Below the pieces are notes generated by a model. It was not told the origin of the DNA and did no database searches. It worked only from the letters and a program-made list of their open reading frames with translations. The position numbers and the translations under genes were made by a program. Below, one piece after another: positions 7,221 to 14,530 of a stretch of DNA of 36,753 bases. Every line of letters begins with the position of its first letter. The stretch's first letter is position 1. The stretch comes from Faecalispora jeddahensis (GTDB lineage Bacteria; Bacillota; Clostridia; Oscillospirales; Acutalibacteraceae): the NCBI RefSeq assembly GCF_000577335.1, contig NZ_CBYL010000034.1, positions 1 to 36,753 on the forward strand, read 5' to 3'.

Positions 7221-7258
7221 TTGATTTTATCGAAAAATTAGTGTATTATTGTACTAAT
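7221..7258 (+). promoter_or_regulatory. Proximal promoter P2 with overlapping inverted repeat
   Basis: TTGATT at 7221-7226, a 17-nt spacer and TATTAT at 7244-7249 form a second promoter 60 nt before the adaptor gene. ATTAGT (7237-7242) and ACTAAT (7253-7258) are perfect inverted arms flanking the -10, a second operator candidate that differs from the P1 palindrome. Confidence 0.55.
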
Positions 7259-7311
7259 CGAGTAATACAAATGAGCGTAAGGTTCGCATTTTTCCATTGG
7301 AGGATAACGCC

Positions 7312-9054
7312 GTGAAAAAAAAGAAAGTAATCATTATTGCCGGTGTTGTGGTGATCGGAATCGCAGCAGCGTTTGCGGTTTTTTCCCAGAAGGGACCGAC
7401 GCCTACACCGGTTCAGACTGAGACGCTGGCCGAACAGACGCTGCGCGGCACCGTGGAAGCCAGCGGCAATGTGGAAAGCACCGATACGGTTTATGTGTAT
7501 GCCGAGGTGTCTGCCCCGATTGAGAGTGTGCCGGTGAAGGTGGGCGACAAAGTCGCCGCCGGGCAGCTGCTGGCGCAGCTGGACGATACCGACATACATA
7601 ATACCCTGCAGCAAAAGCAAATTGCTCTGCGTACCGGTTCGGAAAGCTCACAGCAGCGGATTCAGTCCGCAGAGAAAAACTATCAGGATGCCAAGAACAA
7701 TCTGGATCAGGGACTCAACACCCAGATCAACACTGCGCAGGATCAGGTGACAAATACCCAGCGCACGCTCAGTAAGGCGATTGACGACCGCGACGTCAAC
7801 CAGGCCCGGGTGGATCAGGAAATGAAAAACCAGCTGGTGTCGGCAACTGCCAAAGTAAATTCTGCCAAGACGACGTTTGATCGGGCTGAAAAAGAATATA
7901 ACGAGGCGAAAAAGGAGTTTAAAGACGAGCTGAACGATTTAAAGGATGAACTTAAAGACCTGAAGCAAAGCGGTGCCAGTCAGGATGAGATAGATAAAAA
8001 GCAAAAGGAAATTGACGATTTTGAGGAAAATAACGGGTTTACTGATGAGAACACTCAACAGTTTGTTTCAATAAAGAAATTAAGACAGGAATATGAAGAT
8101 GCGGAGCTTGCTTACAAGACCGCGCAGAAAGAACTCAATGCCGCTACCATCGACGCGCAGAACGCCTCCACAGACAAGATGAAGAATTATGTGAAAGCGG
8201 TTGAGGATGCGCAGCTTGCCTATGACAGTGCCGTGCAGTCGCTCAAAGCGGCGCAGACCGCGGCCAGCCAGTCGCTGGACAGCGCCAAGGACGCCGTTAC
8301 CTCGGAAAAAATAGCGGCGAACACGGAATCTTTGCAGGCAGAGATTCAAACCCTCAACGATAACCTGAAGAAATGCACTGTCACCGCGCCCGCCGCCGGA
8401 ACGGTTACCGCCGTCTACGCGGAGGAAAACGCGACCGCGACCGGCCTGATGTTCACGATCGAGAACACAGAGGGGCTGCAGGTAAAGGTGAAGGTGAAGG
8501 AATACGACCTGCCTTCCATCAAAGAGGGAATGAAGGCTGTCATTACGGCGGACGCCACCGGCGATGTGGAGTACGAGGGCATCGTGCAGAAGATCGCCCC
8601 TGCCGCTGTCGGCTCGGGCAGTGCCGCGACAGGCACGGCTGCCGCGGCGGCTGCGACCGGCAGCAATGTGGAGTTTGAAGCCGACGTTTTGATCCAGACG
8701 CCGAACACACCCCTGCGCATCGGCATGAGCGCCAACGCGAAGATCATCACACAGGAAAAGGCCGACGTTCTGGCGGTGCCCTATGATGCGCTGACCACGA
8801 ACGAGAAGGGCGAAACCGTTGTTTATACCCCGAAAAAACAGGCCGATGACACGTATCAGGCGGTGGCGATCCCGGTCAAGACCGGGCTTGAGACCGACTT
8901 GTCCATAGAGGTTTCCGGTGAGGGCCTCACGGCTGGAACGCCGGTGATCACCGATGCAAAATCCATGTCGCCCGGGCTGCTCATTACGGTGACAAACGGC
9001 GCGTCGGCTTTGGCGGACGCGGTGAGCGGCGCTTCCGGGGAGGCTTCGTCATGA
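7312..9054 (+). CDS. MacA/HlyD-type efflux adaptor (membrane fusion protein)
   Basis: This 580-aa adaptor subunit pairs with the MacB-like ABC transporter that follows. Residues 1-25 contain a KKKK stop and one transmembrane anchor (VIIIAGVVVIGIAAAFAVF). A first biotinyl-lipoyl half follows (APIESVPVKVGDKVAAGQLL), then a long Ala/Gln/Lys/Glu-rich coiled coil around residues 105-345. The second lipoyl half is TVTAPAAGTVTAVYAEENA, and beta-barrel and membrane-proximal domains complete it. The coiled coil is longer than in E. coli MacA, making the protein about 200 aa larger. The GTG at 7312 has GGAGG 8 nt upstream; a TTG at 7297 would include that site. It overlaps the ATPase gene by ATGA. The exported substrate is unknown; peptides, antibiotics or lipids are typical. 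Confidence 0.9.
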   Translation: MKKKKVIIIAGVVVIGIAAAFAVFSQKGPTPTPVQTETLAEQTLRGTVEASGNVESTDTVYVYAEVSAPIESVPVKVGDKVAAGQLLAQLDDTDIHNTLQQKQIALRTGSESSQQRIQSAEKNYQDAKNNLDQGLNTQINTAQDQVTNTQRTLSKAIDDRDVNQARVDQEMKNQLVSATAKVNSAKTTFDRAEKEYNEAKKEFKDELNDLKDELKDLKQSGASQDEIDKKQKEIDDFEENNGFTDENTQQFVSIKKLRQEYEDAELAYKTAQKELNAATIDAQNASTDKMKNYVKAVEDAQLAYDSAVQSLKAAQTAASQSLDSAKDAVTSEKIAANTESLQAEIQTLNDNLKKCTVTAPAAGTVTAVYAEENATATGLMFTIENTEGLQVKVKVKEYDLPSIKEGMKAVITADATGDVEYEGIVQKIAPAAVGSGSAATGTAAAAAATGSNVEFEADVLIQTPNTPLRIGMSANAKIITQEKADVLAVPYDALTTNEKGETVVYTPKKQADDTYQAVAIPVKTGLETDLSIEVSGEGLTAGTPVITDAKSMSPGLLITVTNGASALADAVSGASGEASS

Positions 9055-9785
9055 GCGGGAAAACCATCATCGAAATGCACGACATTATCAAAACGTATTA
9101 TCTCGGCACGCCCAATGAGCTTGAGATTCTGCATGGCATCAACCTGAATGTATACGACGGCGAATTTGTTTCCATCGTGGGCGCGTCCGGTTCGGGCAAA
9201 TCGACCCTGATGAACCTGATCGGCGCGCTGGACCGCCCGACCTCCGGCGAATACCTGCTGGACGGCGTTTCGACCCGCGACATGCCGAGCAATCAGCTTT
9301 CCGACATCCGCAACCGCAAGATCGGCTTTGTGTTCCAGACCTTTAACCTGATCCCGCGTTCCACTTCGCTGGGCAACGTGGAGCTGCCGATGCTGTATGC
9401 CGGCGTTCCCCACGCAAAGCGGGTGGAGCGGTCGAAAAGGCTGCTGGAGCTGGTAGAGATGTCGGAACGGGCCCGCCACATGCCGAATGAGCTTTCGGGC
9501 GGCCAGAAGCAGCGTGTGGCGATTGCCCGCGCCATGGCGAACGATCCCTCCATTATCCTGGCCGACGAACCCACCGGTGCGCTCGACAGCTACACCGGCC
9601 GCCTGGTAATGGATTTGTTTCACACGCTTCACGAGAAAGAGAAGAAAACGATCGTGCTGATTACCCATAACCAGGAGCTGGCCGAGGAAACAGACCGCAT
9701 CATCACCATCCGCGACGGCTACATTGTCAGCGACGTGGATAATCGCGGAAACGTACACCGCCCGGAACAGGAGGCGGCCGTATGA
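9051..9785 (+). CDS. MacB/LolD-type ABC transporter ATPase
   Basis: This 244-aa nucleotide-binding subunit has Walker [10 protein letters not shown] near residue 42, the Q-loop [11 protein letters not shown] near 92, the signature LSGGQKQR near 148, Walker [14 protein letters not shown] near 168 and the H-loop LITHN near 204. The MacB-family Phe-Asn-Leu-Ile-Pro Q-loop places it in the mechanotransmitting type VII exporters, which do not transport through the membrane domain but power an adaptor. It starts inside the adaptor stop codon (ATGA) and ends inside the permease start (ATGA), so the three subunits are translationally coupled. Confidence 0.94.
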   Translation: MSGKTIIEMHDIIKTYYLGTPNELEILHGINLNVYDGEFVSIVGASGSGKSTLMNLIGALDRPTSGEYLLDGVSTRDMPSNQLSDIRNRKIGFVFQTFNLIPRSTSLGNVELPMLYAGVPHAKRVERSKRLLELVEMSERARHMPNELSGGQKQRVAIARAMANDPSIILADEPTGALDSYTGRLVMDLFHTLHEKEKKTIVLITHNQELAEETDRIITIRDGYIVSDVDNRGNVHRPEQEAAV

Positions 9786-11029
9786 ATCTGATGGAAAACG
9801 TTCGCCTTGCAGTAGCCGGGCTGGTCGCGAACAAAATGCGTGCCCTGCTCACCATGCTGGGTATCATCATCGGCATCGGCTCTGTAATCGCGATCTCGTC
9901 CGTTGGCTCGGCAATGACAAATTCGGTCAGCAGCGCGCTGGAAACTTTCGGTATTACCAACATTGAGGTGTATGTTTCCCCTCGCGATAACGCAAGGAGC
10001 ATCTCGATGGATTCGGACGACCTGATGACCGACGATATGATCGAGAAGTATCAGGATCGGTTCAAGGACCGGATCAACGGCATCGGCCTTTCGCGCAGCG
10101 TTGGCTCCGGTACGATCAAATTCCGCGGTGAAACCTATAAGGTGAATGTGTCGGGGGTCAATCCGGGCTACGCCGTTACGAGCAACATCAAAATCAAAAG
10201 CGGACGCTTTCTGACGGATCGCGATGTGCAGCGCGGCAATAATCTTGCCGTAATCTCGGAAAAGCTGGCCGCGATTTTGTTCCCCGGCAACTCCAATCCG
10301 CTGGGCGAGCAGATCAAGGTGAGCCTGGATACAGGCCGTGAGACCGTTACCGTGGTAGGGATTTACGAGGATGTGTCGGTTGGCAACGAGGCCATGCAGG
10401 CGATGATGGGCGTTACCGATACCACGAATCTATACCTGCCCCTCGGCGCGGCCACGCGGATTCTGAACACCAATGACGGCTATTCCTCCTTTACGGTCAG
10501 CGCGCTGATGGGTTCGGATTATTCAAAAACCAGCCTGGACAGCCAGGAGTTTTTCAACCAGTGGTACTCGAATAACGAGACGGTCATGGTGCGCGCCATG
10601 AGCTATGATTCTCAGCTGACGGAAATGAACAATATCATGAACACCATGTCGCTGGCAATCGCGGTCATCGCAGGGATTTCGCTTCTGGTAGGCGGCATCG
10701 GCGTTATGAACATTATGCTGGTATCCGTGACCGAGCGTACCCGTGAAATCGGTATCCGCAAGGCGCTGGGCGCGAAAGACAGCGCGATCCGGATTCAGTT
10801 TATTGTGGAATCGATGATCATTTGTGTGATCGGCGGTGCGCTGGGAATTATAACCGGCGGCGCGCTGGGGTATCTGGGAGGAGTGCTGATCGGTCAGCCG
10901 GTGGTGCCGACGATTGCCTCTATTGCGGTGGCGGTCGGCTTCTCTATGGCGATCGGCCTGTTCTTTGGGTATTACCCCGCCAACAAGGCCGCAAAGCTCG
11001 ACCCGATCGAAGCGCTGCGTTATGAGTAA
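9782..11029 (+). CDS. MacB-type ABC transporter permease
   Basis: This 415-aa FtsX/MacB-family permease has one transmembrane helix near residues 18-42 ([20 protein letters not shown]) and a large extracytoplasmic MacB_PCD domain at about 45-275. Three more helices follow from 285 to the end, with the coupling region [17 protein letters not shown] between helices 2 and 3. It ends [13 protein letters not shown], the usual terminus of this family. The first codon overlaps the ATPase stop. With the adaptor and ATPase it makes the MacAB-like exporter found widely in Firmicutes without an outer-membrane partner. Confidence 0.94.
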   Translation: MNLMENVRLAVAGLVANKMRALLTMLGIIIGIGSVIAISSVGSAMTNSVSSALETFGITNIEVYVSPRDNARSISMDSDDLMTDDMIEKYQDRFKDRINGIGLSRSVGSGTIKFRGETYKVNVSGVNPGYAVTSNIKIKSGRFLTDRDVQRGNNLAVISEKLAAILFPGNSNPLGEQIKVSLDTGRETVTVVGIYEDVSVGNEAMQAMMGVTDTTNLYLPLGAATRILNTNDGYSSFTVSALMGSDYSKTSLDSQEFFNQWYSNNETVMVRAMSYDSQLTEMNNIMNTMSLAIAVIAGISLLVGGIGVMNIMLVSVTERTREIGIRKALGAKDSAIRIQFIVESMIICVIGGALGIITGGALGYLGGVLIGQPVVPTIASIAVAVGFSMAIGLFFGYYPANKAAKLDPIEALRYE

Positions 11030-11063
11030 AAGCAAGATTTGATCAGAAAGCCTTTTGGGGCAG

Positions 11064-11099
11064 AAAAAATCCTCTCCTGTTTTCAGGAGAGGATTTTTG
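11064..11099 (+). terminator. Terminator of the efflux operon
   Basis: AATCCTCTCCTG-TTTT-CAGGAGAGGATT followed by TTTGTTG forms a perfect 12-bp stem, 35 nt after the permease stop codon. Confidence 0.9.
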
Positions 11100-11407
11100 T
11101 TGTGGGTGAATCCGCACACGGACGGTGTGTGCAGCAATTGCGTTCTTACAGACAGCGGCGCGGCGGAGCCGGGACCACATAGCTCTGGGGAGAGGCCTGC
11201 GGTTTTTAAGAGAGGCAGATCAATCATTGGGAATTCGGATTGACATTTCAATTTTCACAGAAACCCGGCCCGCTTTGCCTTGTCTGTAAGGCAACAAAAA
11301 AGCACTGGTTACGGATCATTCCCTCGAAAAGGGACTCCCATAACACAGCGCCACTATATAAGTGCAATACACAACCCGGACGGAAAACCCATTTAAAGGC
11401 ACCCCCC
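11100..11407. other. Intergenic, no gene seen
   Basis: No frame with a credible ribosome binding site and codon pattern is visible between the efflux terminator and the ncRNA promoter. A small hairpin, CACT-ATATA-AGTG, lies near 11355. Nothing else is supported. Confidence 0.5.
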
Positions 11408-11436
11408 TGTACAAAAGGGGAAAAATGGGTTATAAT
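11408..11436 (+). promoter_or_regulatory. Promoter of the 11443 ncRNA candidate
   Basis: TGTACA at 11408-11413 (4 of 6), an exact 17-nt spacer and a perfect TATAAT at 11431-11436. The predicted start is 11442-11443. Confidence 0.6.
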
Positions 11437-11442
11437 TGTGCT

Positions 11443-11658
11443 TGCAAATCGCAGCGAAAGCTGTTGTTATGGAGGGTAGTCTCCGTAGCAGGGGGCGGGG
11501 TGGTGCTAGCACCCCGTTCCCGCTTTGCACTTAATCGTACCTTACAGAATGAGAATACCATTTTATGGGGAAGATTGCAAGATAAATTATAAGAATGAGA
11601 AAAATTATCACATCATTAATAAAAGCGCCGGGTTTTTTGGAAATCCGGCGCTTTTTTT
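11443..11658 (+). ncRNA. Candidate ~216-nt structured ncRNA, possibly 6S-like
   Basis: A promoter, a non-coding transcript and an intrinsic terminator are lined up. The 5' CTTGCAAATC pairs with the 3' GATTGCAAG near 11572-11580 as a closing helix with one bulge. A GC-rich apical arm (GGGCGGGGTG with CACCCCGTTCCC, loop GTGCTAG) sits in the middle, and a CAGC-GAAA-GCTG hairpin lies on the 5' side between them. The terminator AGCGCCGG...CCGGCGCT-T7 spans 11624-11658. Size and one long interrupted rod resemble 6S RNA, but I cannot place the defining open bubble with confidence. No reading frame inside has a good start. Confidence 0.5.
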
Positions 11659-11791
11659 GTTTGCGGGCTGAGTCTGTAAGCGCATCGCAAATTCAAAGGA
11701 AAGAAGGTTTTCAACAAATTGTTAACTGATAGTTGAAAACTTAATTGATTCAACGAGAAGTTGTAAGGCTGTTTTTTCTGCGGTTTTTTTT

Positions 11792-11862
11792 GCGATGTGC
11801 GTGCAGACGCGGTTTGTCTGCTGGCGCAGGGCTTGTCCCTCAGGCCGGGGCGGGCTTTTTTT
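11792..11862 (-). repeat. Dispersed palindromic repeat, copy (inverted orientation)
   Basis: It contains the family core CTGCTGGCGCAGGGCTTG and GGCCGGGGCGGGC. It is also a direct repeat of the block at 11921-11990 (offset 129 bp), sharing GCGATGTGCGTGCAG and the preceding T-rich run. Confidence 0.65.
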
Positions 11863-11920
11863 ATTTGACGGAAGTTTTTCGTTCGCGAGAGAGCGGGTTA
11901 TTTTTTTTGCAGGTTTTTTC

Positions 11921-11990
11921 GCGATGTGCGTGCAGGCGCAGCTTGCCTGCTGGCGCAGGCTTGCCCCTTGGGCCGGGGTGGGCCCTTCCT
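11921..11990 (-). repeat. Dispersed palindromic repeat, copy (inverted orientation)
   Basis: This is the second unit of the local direct repeat, with GCGATGTGCGTGCAG, then CCTGCTGGCGCAGGC, TTGCCCCTTGG and GCCGGGGTGGGC. Arms GCAGGCGCAG and CTGCTGGCGC can pair. Confidence 0.65.
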
Positions 11991-12352
11991 TTCTTGACGA
12001 ACCCCCTCTCAACGACCAAAGGCTCTGCCTTTGGAAACCGAGAGAAGCTCCCGCTCTGGTTCTGTTTCACGCACAGGCACGGCCTGCGCGTGAAGCGGGT
12101 GTGTAAGGAAGGCTTTCACGTCTGTAACTGGTACGGAAAGTGCTCTTAAGCCAACAAAAAAATGCGGCGAAGCCGCATTTTAAAAGCTGCGGGCTAACGA
12201 GAGCGCTCTGAAAATGCCCGCCGACGGACGAAGCGCTAAGCTTTTGATTTTCTGTTGCTAGGAGAGTGGGCATTTTCATTGGAGCGCCTTACAGATAGCT
12301 TTTGTTGGTACAGTCAGGGCTTGTTCCCCAAACGGATTCCAAAGGTGTCCTT
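11991..12352. other. Gene-free stretch with several hairpins
   Basis: No credible gene is visible. Hairpins seen are CCAAAGGC-TCT-GCCTTTGG near 12018, an arm pair CACGC...CAGGC/GCCTG...GCGTG near 12070, and AAAATGCGGC-GAA-GCCGCATTTT at 12160-12182. The last has A and T tracts on both sides and could terminate in either direction. Confidence 0.5.
12157..12184. terminator. Bidirectional terminator-like hairpin
   Basis: A6TGCGGC-GAA-GCCGCAT4 is a short perfect stem with flanking A and T tracts. No gene clearly ends here, so it may close an unseen transcript or belong to the repeat-rich region. Confidence 0.45.
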
Positions 12353-12470
12353 TGGCGAGCCTTTGCTTACTTTCGCCTCGTAGCGAAAGTAAGTGCCCGC
12401 CCCGGCACGAGGGGCAAGCCCGCGCAAGCAGAATTTCCACGTGAGGAGACTCACAAAAAAAACGCGCTCT
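12353..12470 (+). repeat. Dispersed palindromic repeat, fullest copy
   Basis: This is the reference copy of the family. In order it has TTTGGCGAGCCTTTG; the hairpin CTTACTTTCGC-CTCGTA-GCGAAAGTAAG; the core GTGCCCGCCCCGGCACGAGG followed by GGCAAGCCCGCGC; AGCAGAATTTCC; the small palindrome GTGAG-GAGA-CTCAC; an A8 tract; and CGCTCTTTCC. The inverse complement of 35804-35922 matches it along nearly the whole length. No reading frame is conserved, so it is a non-coding mobile or structural repeat. Confidence 0.75.
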
Positions 12471-12497
12471 TTCCTATCAAAATAAAAGAGAAAAAGC

Positions 12498-12534
12498 CGC
12501 CCACACGAAGGGCGAGCCCTGCGCCGGCAGGAAC
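12498..12534 (+). repeat. Dispersed repeat, degenerate fragment
   Basis: CACGAAGGGCGAGCCCTGCG and CCGGCAGGAA match the core and right arm of the family with several changes. Confidence 0.45.
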
Positions 12535-12591
12535 CCTATGGCGGAGCGCCTGCTGAAAAGTCACTCTTTTAAATTATGATAAAAAGGCTCT

Positions 12592-12660
12592 CCCCGGCAC
12601 AAGGGGCAAACCTGCGCCAGCAGAATTTCCATGTGAGGCAACTCACAGAAAAAATGCGCC
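12592..12660 (+). repeat. Dispersed palindromic repeat, partial copy
   Basis: CCCCGGCACAAGGGGCAAAC, CTGCGCCAGCAGAATTTCC and the palindromic tail TGTGAGGCAACTCACA are followed by an A-tract and TGCGCC. The 5' CTTACTTTCGC hairpin is missing. Confidence 0.7.
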
Positions 12661-12734
12661 ATTCCACAAGATGATTGTAAAAGCAAATAACGCCGCCCAT
12701 GATAGGGCAGCGCTGTTTGCTGTAAAAAATGAAT

Positions 12735-12992
12735 TTATTTGCAAAAATCTTTTTTTCGGAATCGTGCACGCAGTAAAATCATCACTCCCCAAGAGACGGA
12801 GAGCGTGGGCATACAGGCGAGCAGAACGGCCCGAAGCGGGGGAATGTCTGAAAAACAAATCGGGCCGAAGAAAATCATAAAGGTGATCACCATCATCAAA
12901 ATCAAAATGATTCTTTCTTTTTTGGTGTTGGGCGGCGTGAAAAAGATTTTTGCCAAATCCATTTTTACGATTTCTTGAGCCTGTTTTTTCAT
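12735..12992 (-). CDS. Small membrane protein coupled to the ammonia-lyase-like gene
   Basis: This 85-aa protein of unrecognised family has two hydrophobic helices (IILILMMVITFMIFFG near residues 28-43 and LRAVLLACMPTLSVSWGVMI near 53-73). The N-terminus is basic and amphipathic and the C-terminal tail is positively charged (RARFRKKDFCK). By the positive-inside rule both ends face the cytoplasm. The ATG overlaps the stop codon of the upstream lyase-like gene (ATGA), and GGGAGG lies 8 nt before it, so it is translated with that gene. Its fixed place as third gene of a transporter/lyase operon suggests a role in transport or enzyme localisation; this is inference only. Confidence 0.7.
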   Translation of the reverse strand: MKKQAQEIVKMDLAKIFFTPPNTKKERIILILMMVITFMIFFGPICFSDIPPLRAVLLACMPTLSVSWGVMILLRARFRKKDFCK

Positions 12993-14530
12993 AATAAAGA
13001 CCTCCCGATGGCCTGTTCGGCGATTTCAGCCAATCTTCCGGAATGGATGAAATTTCGCAAGAATTCAATATGCGGGTGTAAAAAGACATCTTGTTCGATG
13101 GTAGGGACATGTTGGCCGATCTCGGCCAGTATCTTTGCTGTTACAGGGCTGCGCGCAAGGGTCGGATCGAGAAATACCTGCGACTCATACGCGGAGAGCA
13201 GCTCGATCGCCAGAATGTATTCCAGCTTTTCGGCAATTTGAACCGATTTCTTCGCGGCGTTGTAGCCCATCGCCACGTAATCCTCCTGATTGCCGCAGGT
13301 GGAGGTGTTGTCGATCGTGGAGGGGGTAGAGAGCATCCGCATATCGCCCAAAAGACCCGCCTGCGTGTACTGGGGAATCATCAGCCCGGAATTGAGGCCC
13401 GGATTTTTAATCAGGAACCACGGGTTGCCGGACAGTGTTTCATCGATCATACGGTTATTGCGGCGTTCCGACATCTTGGCAAGACACGTTGCCGCGATGC
13501 AGGCACTGTCCATTTCGATGCCGACGTAGGAGGAATCGGGATTGCAGGCGGAAATCACATCTTCCTCGCCCGGTTCGCTCCAGATGATGGGGTTGTCGCA
13601 GCAGGAGTTGATCTCGATCTCGAGGGTCCTGCGGGCATCTAGCAGAGTTTTTCTGGCGGCCCCATGCAGCTGCGGCACACAGCGAAGAGAAAGCGCATCC
13701 TGAATACGGGCGTTCCGGCAGTGATCGATCACCTCAGAATCTGCCAGAATGTCGCGGATGTTGGCGGCTGTTTCGCTCTGCTGGGGGTGCGGGCGAACCC
13801 GCATCACTCTGTCATCGAAGGCCCGGATCAGCCCTTTCGAGGCCTCTAGGGTAATGGCGGCGATCACGTCCGCCGCTTTGGCGGCGCCCAGCAGATCGTA
13901 CAGGGCCAGCGCGGCCAGCGCGGTGGCGGAGGTTGTTCCCGAAATCAGTGCGAGACCTTCCTTTGCGCAAAGCTCGATCGGCTCGATCCCGGCTTCCTCC
14001 AGCGCCTCGGTGCCCGGGAGCAGCCGGCCGTCAAAATAGGCCTTGCCCTCGCCGATCAGCACCAGTGCCATGTGAGCCTCCGGGCAGAGATAGCCCACCG
14101 AGCCCTCCCGGGGAATCCACGGGACGAGGTTACGGTTGAGGAATTCACGGTATTTTTCCAGTACGGCCAGCCGCACTCCGCTGTAACCCTGCCCCAGATT
14201 CTGTAAAACCATCAGCATGGTCGCGCGGGCCTGCTCTTGCTTTAGCGGCTCGCCTACGGAGGTGGAATGCGAAAGAATAATGTTGCGCTGCAGCTGGGCT
14301 GTCTCTTCCTTAGAGATTGCTTTTGTGCACAGAGCCCCAAAGCCAGTGGTAACACCATACATAACGCGATTCTGGTCTACCCATTGTTCCACCAGGGCCC
14401 GGGAACGGTTGACCCGCTCCCGGTAGTCCTCAGAAAATTCTACCCTGGCTCCGTGGCGTGCCACGCTGACCAGATCCTCCAGCGTAATATCGGGTCCCAG
14501 CGTGATGCTTTTAAGATAAGGCTTCTGCAC
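12989..14530 (-). CDS. MIO-less HAL/PAL-family lyase, probable ergothionase-like enzyme
   Basis: This 513-aa protein is an aromatic amino acid ammonia-lyase homologue over its whole length. Family motifs are YGVTTGFGAL (catalytic Tyr58), SLRCVPQLHGA near 281, NSCCDNPIIW near 308, SERRNNRMIDETLSG near 354, NPGLNSGLMIPQ near 376 and CGNQEDYVAMG near 412. Histidine ammonia-lyase has GSVG-ASG-DLAPLAH; here GSVG (143-146) runs directly into YLCPEAH, so exactly the ASG that cyclises to the MIO electrophile is absent. The MIO-contacting Asn of LINGT is Ser197, and the Tyr of QDxYSxRC is Ala279. Ergothionase, which eliminates trimethylamine from ergothioneine to give thiourocanate, is the characterised MIO-less relative. 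The GTG start at 14530 has AAAGGAG 7 nt upstream and overlaps the BCCT gene. Ordinary histidase activity is unlikely. The substrate could be another N-trimethyl amino acid. Confidence 0.8.
   Translation of the reverse strand: MQKPYLKSITLGPDITLEDLVSVARHGARVEFSEDYRERVNRSRALVEQWVDQNRVMYGVTTGFGALCTKAISKEETAQLQRNIILSHSTSVGEPLKQEQARATMLMVLQNLGQGYSGVRLAVLEKYREFLNRNLVPWIPREGSVGYLCPEAHMALVLIGEGKAYFDGRLLPGTEALEEAGIEPIELCAKEGLALISGTTSATALAALALYDLLGAAKAADVIAAITLEASKGLIRAFDDRVMRVRPHPQQSETAANIRDILADSEVIDHCRNARIQDALSLRCVPQLHGAARKTLLDARRTLEIEINSCCDNPIIWSEPGEEDVISACNPDSSYVGIEMDSACIAATCLAKMSERRNNRMIDETLSGNPWFLIKNPGLNSGLMIPQYTQAGLLGDMRMLSTPSTIDNTSTCGNQEDYVAMGYNAAKKSVQIAEKLEYILAIELLSAYESQVFLDPTLARSPVTAKILAEIGQHVPTIEQDVFLHPHIEFLRNFIHSGRLAEIAEQAIGRSLL

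Noticed and set aside
11722-12556. Several small frames in the repeat-rich region
   Set aside because: They read through palindromic repeats in both directions, their products are Cys/Arg-rich and differ between repeat copies, and none has a good ribosome binding site.
12989-14530. Plain histidine ammonia-lyase (hutH)
   Set aside because: The MIO-forming ASG is missing and no other hut genes are nearby, so a MIO-dependent histidase call would be misleading.
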